Shown: piece after piece, positions 1 through 5,990 of the stretch | Layout of the letters: every line of letters starts with the position of its first letter | How positions within the stretch are numbered: position 1 is the stretch's first letter | Assembly: GCA_002431945.1 (NCBI GenBank) | Contig: DJET01000045.1 | Coordinates: forward strand, 1-13,524 | Reading direction: 5' to 3' | DNA: 13,524 bases | Origin: Ruminococcaceae bacterium UBA5891 | GTDB taxonomy: Bacteria > Bacillota > Clostridia > Oscillospirales > Acutalibacteraceae | Program-made: the position numbers and the translations under genes | Notes under the pieces: generated by a model | Told to the model about the DNA's origin: nothing | Database searches by the model: none | Seen by the model: only the letters and a program-made list of their open reading frames with translations

Positions 1-47
1 CGAGCCGGCAGGCGAGACGCAAACGGCTGTGGCAATCCGTTCTCTTT
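1..47 (+). repeat. 3' part of a dispersed palindromic repeat (long type)
   Basis: This stretch nearly matches 6907-6956, the 3' half of the 100-bp repeat at 6851-6950. Both run from CGAGCCGGCAGGCGAGA through a short variable spot to ACGGCTGTGGCAATCCGTT and then CTCTTT. The variable spot lies in the loop of an AGCCG/CGGCT hairpin, so the stem is kept while the loop differs. The 5' half lies outside the window. Confidence 0.85.
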
Positions 48-67
48 AATGCAATTTCAAAAAAATC

Positions 68-96
68 TTGCAATTATACAAGCTATATGCTATAAT
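68..96 (+). promoter_or_regulatory. Sigma-A promoter of the riboswitch / sodium pump unit
   Basis: The -35 box TTGCAA (68-73) and the -10 box TATAAT (91-96) are separated by exactly 17 bp. Transcription should start near 101-103, which is the first base of the riboswitch P1 stem. That agreement supports both calls. Confidence 0.8.
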
Positions 97-100
97 GCTT

Positions 101-195
101 AAAGTTTAAGGGAGTAGCTGACGGCGTCTGCCGTTGCAATATGCGTCAATACACGGCATTATGCCCGCAATTGCATTAAACAGCAAGACTTTTAC
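101..195 (+). ncRNA. yybP-ykoY family Mn2+ riboswitch aptamer
   Basis: The signature blocks of the yybP-ykoY family are present in order: AAGGGAGTAGC (108-118), the internal CGTCAATAC (144-152) and CAGCAAGACTTT (181-192). The fold also fits. P1 pairs AAAGT (101-105) with ACTTT (188-192). CTG (118-120) pairs with CAG (181-183). ACGGC (121-125) pairs with GCCGT (130-134). TGCAAT (135-140) pairs with ATTGCA (170-175), enclosing GCG/CGC (143-145/166-168) and a small GGCA/TGCC hairpin. This family is known to bind Mn2+ and usually controls Mn2+ exporters or TerC/P-type ATPase genes. The first G of the usual GGGGAGTAG is A here. The call rests on motif and fold recognition by eye. Confidence 0.87.
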
Positions 196-234
196 TGTAT
201 TTTTACATACGGTAAAAGTCTTTTTCTTTTACCG
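185..234 (+). terminator. Riboswitch expression platform: terminator and alternative hairpin
   Basis: Bases 185-200 pair with 207-222 to make a 16-bp stem (one G-U) with a 6-base loop, followed by TTTCTTTT, which is an intrinsic terminator. Its 5' strand includes ACTTT (188-192), the 3' strand of the aptamer P1, so the two cannot form together. Its 3' strand can instead make a perfect 9-bp hairpin, 210-218 with 226-234, just before the ribosome binding site. I infer an ON switch: Mn2+ stabilises P1, the terminator fails and the downstream genes are transcribed. Confidence 0.82.
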
Positions 235-254
235 TAAAAAGAAAGGTGGAAATT

Positions 255-1391
255 ATGTCATTAAGCGATTTCGGTTTTTTGGTTCAAAATTTTGCGGCGC
301 TTGTTGATTGGCGCTATGTTGCCATGTGGGTTATCGGCGGGGTGCTTATATTCCTTGCAATTAAGTACGAAATGGAGCCTACGCTGCTTTTGCCGCTCGG
401 CTTCGGCACAATACTTGTTAACATTCCCTTTTCGGGCGCCGTTGACCGTATGTTCGGCGGCGAATTGCAGGAGGGCGCGCTTTCAACCCTTTATAAAGCG
501 GGTATTGATAACGAGCTTTTCCCGCTTATACTGTTTATAGGTATCGGCGCTATGATAGACTTCGGTCCCCTGCTTTCAAACCCCAAGCTTATGATATTCG
601 GCGCGGCGGCTCAGTTCGGTATTTTCTTTACATTTTGCGCGGCTTCAATGTTTTTTGATTTAAACGACGCGGCTTCGATCGGTATAATCGGCGCGGCGGA
701 CGGACCTACGGCGATAGTTGTGGCGCAGAAATTAGGCTCTCATTACAAGGGCGCCATTATGGTGGCGGCATATTCCTATATGGCGCTTGTGCCCATAATT
801 CAGCCCCCCGTTATAAAGCTGCTTACCACTAAAAAGGAGCGGCTTATAAGAATGCCGTATCACGATAAAAGCGTATCAAAGCTTACAAAAATACTTTTCC
901 CCATAATTATAACCGTGGTGGCGGGCATTGTGGCGCCCGAATCCGTATCGCTTATAGGCTTTTTAATGTTCGGCAACCTTATAAGAGAATGCGGCGTGCT
1001 TAACTCCCTTTCGGAAACGGCGCAAAACGTGCTTGCAAACCTTGTTACAATATTTTTGGGGCTTACGATAGCCTCGCAAATGCAGGCCGAAAAATTCCTG
1101 CGCACCGATACGCTGCTTATATTGGGGCTCGGTCTTATCGCGTTTATATTCGATACCGCAGGCGGCGTTATATTTGCCAAATTCTTAAACCTTTTCTTAA
1201 AAAACAAGGTAAACCCGATGATAGGCGCGGCAGGTATTTCCGCATTCCCGATGTCGGGCCGTATTGTGCATAAAATGGGCCTTAAGGAGGATCCGCAGAA
1301 CTTCCTGCTTATGCACTCGGTGGGCGTTAACGTTTCAGGTCAGATAGCCTCGGTTATAGCGGGCGGTCTTATTCTGAACTTCTTTATGTAG
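255..1391 (+). CDS. oadB: Sodium ion-translocating decarboxylase beta subunit (OadB/MmdB/GcdB family)
   Basis: This is an integral membrane protein of 378 residues of the family that couples decarboxylation of a carboxybiotin carrier to Na+ export. Family hallmarks include GIGAMIDFGPLL (96-107), IIGAADGPTAI (144-154), SYMALVPIIQPP (174-185) and NPMIGAAGISAFPMSGRIV (320-338). By position, residues known as important in the Klebsiella OadB (D203, Y229, N373, G377, S382, R389, numbers from memory) correspond to D149, Y175, N320, G324, S329 and R336 here, so pumping appears intact. The ATG at 255 is chosen because AAAGGTGG (242-249) lies 5 bases upstream; the in-frame GTG at 246 falls inside that site. 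The gene lies behind the Mn2+ riboswitch. No alpha (carboxyltransferase) or biotin-carrier gene is visible, so the substrate (oxaloacetate, methylmalonyl-CoA or glutaconyl-CoA) is open, and the gene symbol is only a family label. Confidence 0.93.
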   Translation: MSLSDFGFLVQNFAALVDWRYVAMWVIGGVLIFLAIKYEMEPTLLLPLGFGTILVNIPFSGAVDRMFGGELQEGALSTLYKAGIDNELFPLILFIGIGAMIDFGPLLSNPKLMIFGAAAQFGIFFTFCAASMFFDLNDAASIGIIGAADGPTAIVVAQKLGSHYKGAIMVAAYSYMALVPIIQPPVIKLLTTKKERLIRMPYHDKSVSKLTKILFPIIITVVAGIVAPESVSLIGFLMFGNLIRECGVLNSLSETAQNVLANLVTIFLGLTIASQMQAEKFLRTDTLLILGLGLIAFIFDTAGGVIFAKFLNLFLKNKVNPMIGAAGISAFPMSGRIVHKMGLKEDPQNFLLMHSVGVNVSGQIASVIAGGLILNFFM

Positions 1392-1404
1392 GAGGCGGCT
1401 TTTT

Positions 1405-1545
1405 ATGAATTTTAATCCCATAAACTTTGTAAACAATCTTCACTATATGGCGGTAGGTATGGTAGGCATATTCGCGGTAATAGGCGTTATTATCCTTATA
1501 ACCGTGCTGTTAAACAAAATATTTACCCCTAAAAACAAAAAATAG
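1405..1545 (+). CDS. Small membrane protein, probable OadG-like gamma subunit
   Basis: This 46-residue ORF was read directly from the sequence. It starts at ATG 1405 with GGAGG (1391-1395) about 9 bases upstream, begins 13 bases after the beta subunit stop and ends TAG at 1543-1545. It has a short polar N terminus, one hydrophobic segment (about residues 15-36: YMAVGMVGIFAVIGVIILIT) and a basic tail ending KNKK. Gamma subunits of sodium-pump decarboxylases are small single-span proteins with a similar GMxGIF/V-type helix that holds alpha and beta together. Size, topology and position next to the beta gene support that role. The His-rich C-terminal extension of classical OadG is missing. Homology is weak at this length, so the function is inferred from context. 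Confidence 0.75.
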   Translation: MNFNPINFVNNLHYMAVGMVGIFAVIGVIILITVLLNKIFTPKNKK

Positions 1546-1547
1546 TG

Positions 1548-1576
1548 TTTACACTTTAATTTAAATAAAGTATAAT
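1548..1576 (+). promoter_or_regulatory. Sigma-A promoter of the AI-2E permease unit, overlapping a terminator
   Basis: TTTACA (1548-1553) and TATAAT (1571-1576) are 17 bp apart. The predicted start near 1583 lies inside the hairpin that ends the preceding unit, so the new transcript would lack most of the hairpin's 5' strand. Confidence 0.72.
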
Positions 1577-1615
1577 ATCCGTATACGCTGCGCCGTGTAC
1601 GGATATTTTTTGTTT
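1574..1615 (+). terminator. Intrinsic terminator of the sodium pump unit
   Basis: AATATCCGTA (1574-1583) pairs perfectly with TACGGATATT (1598-1607). The stem extends by T-G, A-T and C-G to 13 pairs around the loop 1587-1594. A T-rich run to 1615 follows. Confidence 0.88.
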
Positions 1616-1641
1616 CGGCGTAAAAAGGAATGATAACGATT

Positions 1642-2817
1642 ATGGAGCTTAACTCGAAAAACGTTAAAAAAATACTTCTTATAATTCTTTTCGGGGTAGT
1701 CGCGTTTGCGGCAGTGCAAAATCTTAATTACATTGCACGCTTTATTGCAAAGCTTATTGCGGTGTTTAACCCCGTTATAACCGCGCTGTGCATCGCCTTT
1801 GTGCTTAACGTGCTTTTAAACGCTCTTGAAAAAAAAGTATTTAAGTTTATGGATAAAAAGGGCGGTTTTGCAAAAAAGCTTAAGAGACCGCTTTGCTTAA
1901 CGCTTACATACCTTATAGCGCTCGGTATTGTCGCCCTTGTTATAGGCGTAATTATACCCGATGTTGCGAATACCGTAATATCCCTTGCGGAAAAGCTGCC
2001 CTCGTTTATGGCAAACGCGCGCGAATGGACGGAAAACGCACTAAGCCGTTTCAGCTCCTCAGAAGAGCTGATACCCGACATCAAGATAAACTGGAGCTCG
2101 CTTGCAGGCACGCTTAAGGATTTTTTTGCAAGATATTCAAATTCAATATTCGGCAATGCGGTAAATATTACAACCTCGGTTTTTTCGGGCGTTTACCAAA
2201 CATTTTTCAGCTTTTTAATATCGGTTTATATTTTGGCTCAAAAGGAACGCATAGGCGGCTTTACCGTACGCTGTATAGACGCGTTTATACCGAAAAAGGC
2301 GGCAAAGGCAATATATCACGTAGCCGCTATGACCTACGATTCGTTTTCAAGATTTATAAGCGGTCAGCTTACCGAATCGGTCATATTGGGCGTGCTGTGC
2401 TTTATCGGTATGACGGTATTCCGCTTTCCGAACGCGGCGGTTATATCCGTATTTATATGCGCAACCTCCTTAGTGCCGGTAATCGGCGCTACCGTGGGCG
2501 TGGTAACCGGATTTTTGCTTATACTTATAGTAAGCCCCTTAAAGGCAATTCTTTTCTGCGTGTTCTTTGCGGTTTTGCAGCAGCTTGAAAACTCGCTTAT
2601 TTACCCGCGCGTTGTGGGCAAATCGGTAGGTCTTCCGGGCGTTATAGTTGTTTGCTCGGTTCTTGTCGGCGGCAATATAGGCGGCATAGTCGGCGCGCTT
2701 ACAAGCGTTCCCGCCGCGGCGGTGCTGTTTGTTCTTTTAAAAGAGGCTGTTGCCGCGCGCACAAAGCCGCAGGCCGCTCCCGATTTAAAGGAGGAAAATG
2801 AATTATGCGCAAAATAA
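1642..2817 (+). CDS. AI-2E family transporter (UPF0118, YtvI/PerM-like permease)
   Basis: This is a polytopic membrane protein of about 391 residues with the AI-2E_transport architecture: two N-terminal hydrophobic segments (about 10-60), another pair around 83-106, a hydrophilic stretch (about 110-165) and a C-terminal membrane block. Recognisable motifs are SRFISGQLTESVILGVLCFIG, TSLVPVIGATVG and QQLENSLIYPRVVGKSVGLPG, followed by GGNIGGIVGALTSVPAAA. Members have been linked to autoinducer-2 export or Na+/H+ antiport, but most in Gram-positive bacteria have no proven substrate. The start at 1642 is preferred because AAGGA (1625-1629) sits 12 bases upstream; the in-frame ATG at 1630 directly abuts that site. 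The stop overlaps the next gene by 13 bases, and that gene's ribosome binding site (2787-2794) is inside this ORF, so the two are cotranscribed and probably coupled. Confidence 0.9.
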   Translation: MELNSKNVKKILLIILFGVVAFAAVQNLNYIARFIAKLIAVFNPVITALCIAFVLNVLLNALEKKVFKFMDKKGGFAKKLKRPLCLTLTYLIALGIVALVIGVIIPDVANTVISLAEKLPSFMANAREWTENALSRFSSSEELIPDIKINWSSLAGTLKDFFARYSNSIFGNAVNITTSVFSGVYQTFFSFLISVYILAQKERIGGFTVRCIDAFIPKKAAKAIYHVAAMTYDSFSRFISGQLTESVILGVLCFIGMTVFRFPNAAVISVFICATSLVPVIGATVGVVTGFLLILIVSPLKAILFCVFFAVLQQLENSLIYPRVVGKSVGLPGVIVVCSVLVGGNIGGIVGALTSVPAAAVLFVLLKEAVAARTKPQAAPDLKEENELCAK

Positions 2818-4439
2818 GGCTGTATACCGCAGTTGTTTTAGCGCTGGCGCTTGTAATAACGCTTTGCTCCTGCAAAAAGAAAGCAGAAACAACAAACAGC
2901 GTGCCCCAAACCGCCGCGTCTGCAAATGACGAAGCGGACCCCGAAAATACCGAAAAAAGCGGCGAGCAGGGCACGGAGATCGAAATTAAAAAGGCGGTTA
3001 TAAAGGAAGGCTGCGCGAACGGCATAGACGTTTCGAAATGGCAGGGCAAAATAAACTGGAAGGCCGTAAAGGCGGCAGGCATAGACTTTGCGATAATAAG
3101 AATAGGCTTTCGCGGCGAAAACGGCAATATATATAAGGACGACTGCGCCGATTATAATATCCAACAGGCGGAAAAGAACGGCGTGCTTGTGGGCGTGTAT
3201 TTCTTCTCCACCGCGGTAAATACCGCCGAAGCCGAGGAAGAAGCCGAATGGACCGTAAACGCCGTAAGCGGTTACCCGATATCCTACCCCGTTGTGTACG
3301 ACTGCGAGGGCTTTTTAAACAGCGAAAGCCGTATGTACGGCGTAACCAAGGCCGAAAGGACCGATAACGCGGCGGCGTTTTTAAAATACGTAACCGAAAG
3401 CGGCTACGAGGGTATGCTTTACTCTGCAAAAAGCGAGCTTGAAAACAGTAAATACTGGGATACGCCGCGCATTGAGGGCAGCTTTAAAATATGGGTTGCC
3501 CGTTATCCCGCGGCGCCTTATCCCGAAACCGACCACCCCGATTACACGGGCGACTACGATATGTGGCAGTATACCGATAACGGAAGCATAAACGGCGTTT
3601 CGGGCAAGGTAGATCTTAATATTTCGTATTTTACAAGAAATAAGGCAGAAGCTAAAAATGCAAAGGCGCGCCCGCAGTCTGCCGCGGCTCCCGAAGAAAG
3701 GGACAGCCTCTACACCGCCGCAAACGACGAGGTTACCGCAAAAATAGAGGTAAATCTGCGCGATTCCGCCACAACCAAGGGCAATATTATAGACACCCTT
3801 AAAAACGGAACCTTTTTAAAGCGAACGGGTATAGGCAGCAACGGCTGGTCGCGGCTTAATTATAACGGTAAAACGGTTTATGCAATTACAAGCTATTTAA
3901 CGGCGGATAAAAATTACAGCGCGCCTTCTGTTTCGAGCGAACCGTCCGACGGGTTTAAGGCGGCGGACGGGCAGGTTACCGCAAAGGAAGAAACAAATCT
4001 GCGCGCCGAGCCTTCGACCGCGGCGCAGCTTGTCGCGACAATTAAAAACGGCGAGTTTGTAACCCGTACGGGCGAAAACCCGAACGGCTGGACAAGGCTT
4101 TTGTATAATGGGCAGACCGTTTATGCCAAAACAAGCCTTTTAACAACAGAGGTTAAAAAGCCGTCGTCATCGGAAGCGCAGTCTTCCGCGCCGTCAGACG
4201 GATTTACCGCGGCGGGCGGCCGCTTTACCGCAAAGGAAGAAACCAACCTTCGCACCGCGCCGAAAACCGAAGGCTCCTCGGTGGTATACACCTTAAAGCG
4301 CGGAGAATTTGCAGAGCGCATCGGCTATAATTCCCAAAGCGGCTGGACAAAGCTTTTATATAACGGGCAGACCGTATACGCAATTACAAGCTATCTTATT
4401 ACCGAGGAAGATTACAATACTGTAAGCGGTACGGAATAA
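2805..4439 (+). CDS. Lipoprotein GH25 muramidase (lysozyme) with three bacterial SH3 domains
   Basis: This 544-residue surface enzyme is predicted to cleave N-acetylmuramic acid links in peptidoglycan. A signal peptide (1-22) ends in the lipobox LCSC with the lipidated Cys at 23, followed by a low-complexity linker to about 68. The GH25 domain spans about 72-277: GIDVSKWQG (73-81) carries D75, VVYDCEG carries D166 and E168, DMWQY lies at 252-256 and VDLN carries D270. These match the acidic residues of the GH25 active site. Three SH3_3-like repeats follow at about 305-368, 387-449 and 469-533, each with VTAK or FTAK, a VNLR/TNLR core, NGWxRL/GWTKL and YNGxTVYAxTS, joined by Ser-rich linkers. 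They are likely cell-wall binding modules. The start has AAAGGAGG (2787-2794) 10 bases upstream. It is cotranscribed with the permease. Roles in wall turnover or in attacking neighbours both fit. Confidence 0.93.
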   Translation: MRKIRLYTAVVLALALVITLCSCKKKAETTNSVPQTAASANDEADPENTEKSGEQGTEIEIKKAVIKEGCANGIDVSKWQGKINWKAVKAAGIDFAIIRIGFRGENGNIYKDDCADYNIQQAEKNGVLVGVYFFSTAVNTAEAEEEAEWTVNAVSGYPISYPVVYDCEGFLNSESRMYGVTKAERTDNAAAFLKYVTESGYEGMLYSAKSELENSKYWDTPRIEGSFKIWVARYPAAPYPETDHPDYTGDYDMWQYTDNGSINGVSGKVDLNISYFTRNKAEAKNAKARPQSAAAPEERDSLYTAANDEVTAKIEVNLRDSATTKGNIIDTLKNGTFLKRTGIGSNGWSRLNYNGKTVYAITSYLTADKNYSAPSVSSEPSDGFKAADGQVTAKEETNLRAEPSTAAQLVATIKNGEFVTRTGENPNGWTRLLYNGQTVYAKTSLLTTEVKKPSSSEAQSSAPSDGFTAAGGRFTAKEETNLRTAPKTEGSSVVYTLKRGEFAERIGYNSQSGWTKLLYNGQTVYAITSYLITEEDYNTVSGTE

Positions 4440-4444
4440 AGCCT

Positions 4445-4473
4445 TTGACTTAAACGTAAGGATATGTTATAAT
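4445..4473 (+). promoter_or_regulatory. Sigma-A promoter of the XRE regulator, predicted leaderless start
   Basis: TTGACT (4445-4450) and TATAAT (4468-4473) are 17 bp apart, only 5 bases after the muramidase stop codon. Counting 7 bases from the -10 box gives a start at 4480, the A of the ATG of the next gene. Confidence 0.8.
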
Positions 4474-4479
4474 GTGGCT

Positions 4480-5055
4480 ATGGATAATATAAATTTAACT
4501 GTTGCAAAAAATTTATCGGATTTAAGAAAACAAAATAAGCTTACCCAGCTTGAGGTTGCCGAAAAGCTGAACTACTCTGACAAGGCGGTGTCAAAATGGG
4601 AGCAGGGCGAGTCTCTGCCCGGCATAGAGGTGCTGTACCGTTTAAGCCGTCTTTACGGCGTAAGCCTTGATTATCTTGTGGGGGACGAAAGGGCGCCCGA
4701 ACCAAAGGCTGTGCAGCCGGCAGTTCGCAGCCGCCGCAGAATAATCACCCTTTTATCGGTGCTTGCGGTTTGGCTTACCTCCACAATACTTTACATTGCG
4801 TTTGATATATCGCTCGGCAAGGGCATATGGATGGTGTTTTGCTGGTCGGTTCCGGCTTCGCTTATAGTGGCTGTTGTTTTCGATGTTGTGTGGCATAAAA
4901 GCAGGTTTTTATTTTTGCTTATATCGGCGCTTGTGTGGTCAATACTGCTTTGCTTTTGCCTGCAATTTATAAAATACAATATTTGGATAGTTTTGGCGGC
5001 AGGCATACCGCTTCAGGCGGCAACCCTGCTGTGGAGAAGGCTTGTAAGGCAATAA
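4480..5055 (+). CDS. XRE-family HTH regulator with a C-terminal membrane domain
   Basis: This protein has 191 residues. Residues 1-68 form a Cro/CI-type helix-turn-helix: NLSDLRKQNKLTQLEVAEKLNYSDKAVSKWEQGESLPG, then the usual LYRLSRLYGVSLDYLVGDE. After a basic linker (RSRRR, about 84-88) come four hydrophobic segments (about 88-109, 115-136, 143-162 and 165-185), so the protein is probably membrane-anchored and binds DNA at the membrane. Such HTH-plus-TM proteins are common in Clostridia and mostly uncharacterised; target genes cannot be read here. ATG 4480 is preferred over the in-frame GTG 4474, which lies at the edge of the -10 box. No ribosome binding site precedes it and the promoter geometry implies a leaderless message. 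ung follows 13 bases downstream. Confidence 0.88.
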   Translation: MDNINLTVAKNLSDLRKQNKLTQLEVAEKLNYSDKAVSKWEQGESLPGIEVLYRLSRLYGVSLDYLVGDERAPEPKAVQPAVRSRRRIITLLSVLAVWLTSTILYIAFDISLGKGIWMVFCWSVPASLIVAVVFDVVWHKSRFLFLLISALVWSILLCFCLQFIKYNIWIVLAAGIPLQAATLLWRRLVRQ

Positions 5056-5068
5056 AGGGGAATACTTT

Positions 5069-5737
5069 ATGGTAAGGCTCGGCAATGATTGGGACGGCAT
5101 TTTGGCGGACGAATGGCAAAAGCCGTATTATAAGGCTCTGCACGAATTTTTAAAGCAGGAATATTCCACCCGCCGCATTTACCCCGATATGCACGATATT
5201 TTCAACGCGCTTAAATACACCGCGTTTAAGGATACAAAGGTGTGTATTATCGGTCAGGACCCGTATCACGGTCCGGGTCAGGCGCACGGGCTTTGCTTTT
5301 CGGTTAAAAAGGGGGTTGCGCTGCCGCCCTCGCTTGTTAACATTTATAAGGAAATAAGCGACGACCTTAATGTGCAGATGCCGCCCTACGGCGAGCTTAC
5401 AGGCTGGGCAAAGCAGGGCGTGCTTTTGCTTAACACCGTTTTAACCGTAAGAGCCGGCAGCCCCAACAGCCATAAGGATAAGGGCTGGGAGCAGTTTACC
5501 GACAGGGTTATAAGCGAATTAAACAAAAAGGAAACACCCGTGGTATTTTTACTGTGGGGCGCAAACGCCGAAAAAAAAGCGCGGATCATAACAAATCCGC
5601 TGCATAAAAAGCTTGTAACCGTTCATCCGAGTCCGCTCTCGGCGTACCGCGGCTTTTTCGGGTGCAGGCATTTTTCAAAAACCAACGCCATACTTAAAGC
5701 AAACGGTCTTAAGGAAATCGAATGGAATAACATATAA
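5069..5737 (+). CDS. ung: Uracil-DNA glycosylase, family 1
   Basis: This 222-residue enzyme removes uracil from DNA to start base excision repair. Family 1 motifs are all present: IGQDPYHGPGQAHGL (61-75) with the water-activating D64, FSVKKGVALPPSLVNIY (uracil pocket and Pro-rich loop), LLLNTVLTVRAGSPNSH (about 119-135), VFLLWGANA, and HPSPLSAYRGFFGCRHF (186-202) with the catalytic H186 and the DNA-intercalating loop. Length fits the family. The ribosome binding site AAAGGGG (5054-5060) lies 8 bases before ATG 5069 and overlaps the stop of the regulator gene, so the two form one unit. A strong terminator closes it. Confidence 0.97.
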   Translation: MVRLGNDWDGILADEWQKPYYKALHEFLKQEYSTRRIYPDMHDIFNALKYTAFKDTKVCIIGQDPYHGPGQAHGLCFSVKKGVALPPSLVNIYKEISDDLNVQMPPYGELTGWAKQGVLLLNTVLTVRAGSPNSHKDKGWEQFTDRVISELNKKETPVVFLLWGANAEKKARIITNPLHKKLVTVHPSPLSAYRGFFGCRHFSKTNAILKANGLKEIEWNNI

Positions 5738-5746
5738 ATATAAAAA

Positions 5747-5779
5747 TGAAAAAGAGCCGTATAAAACGGCTCTTTTTCA
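5747..5779 (+). terminator. Intrinsic terminator after ung
   Basis: TGAAAAAGAGCCGT (5747-5760) and ACGGCTCTTTTTCA (5766-5779) make a perfect 14-bp stem with a 5-base loop. The T-run is in the 3' strand, and an A-run on the 5' side allows some function on the other strand. Confidence 0.92.
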
Positions 5780-5990
5780 CTTTTAAGGGGTTTGAGGAGA
5801 GAACTTCTCTTACAAAAAGAGAAATTATACCAAAACGGGTGCGGCTCCCTTTTCGGTACAAGCATATGATAAAGCATAAATTTTTCTTTTCTGTGAACTG
5901 ATTTTAAATTTTTAAGGAATAGTGTGTGTATATTTGTCCAATAATAATAAAGCGAACAAAACCGGCATATAATTGAAAGGACAGATACAA
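5780..5990. other. Intergenic region upstream of the M23 gene, nothing firm seen
   Basis: This AT-rich stretch contains a small palindrome near 5796-5812 (AGAGAA next to TTCTCT) and a TATAAT at 5968-5973. That TATAAT has no -35 at the right distance and would start transcription inside the ribosome binding site of the M23 gene. I could not fit a sigma-F, sigma-G or sigma-A promoter with confidence. No ORF with a usable start is present. Confidence 0.5.

Noticed and set aside
246..254. GTG at 246 as the start of the sodium-pump beta subunit
   Set aside because: The GTG is part of the ribosome binding site AAAGGTGG (242-249). The ATG at 255 has the right spacing.
2838..3429. Two long minus-strand frames inside the muramidase gene
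   Set aside because: The plus-strand frame has clear GH25 catalytic motifs. The opposite frames are Arg- or Tyr-rich with no domain and no initiation signals.
5623..5877. Minus-strand frame of 84 codons downstream of ung
   Set aside because: It overlaps the end of ung and the ung terminator, and no promoter or ribosome binding site was found. The composition looks like translated intergenic DNA.
5927..5975. Forespore (sigma-F or sigma-G) or sigma-A promoter for the M23 gene
   Set aside because: TGTATA (5927-5932) and TATAAT (5968-5973) exist but do not pair with suitable partner boxes at the correct spacing.
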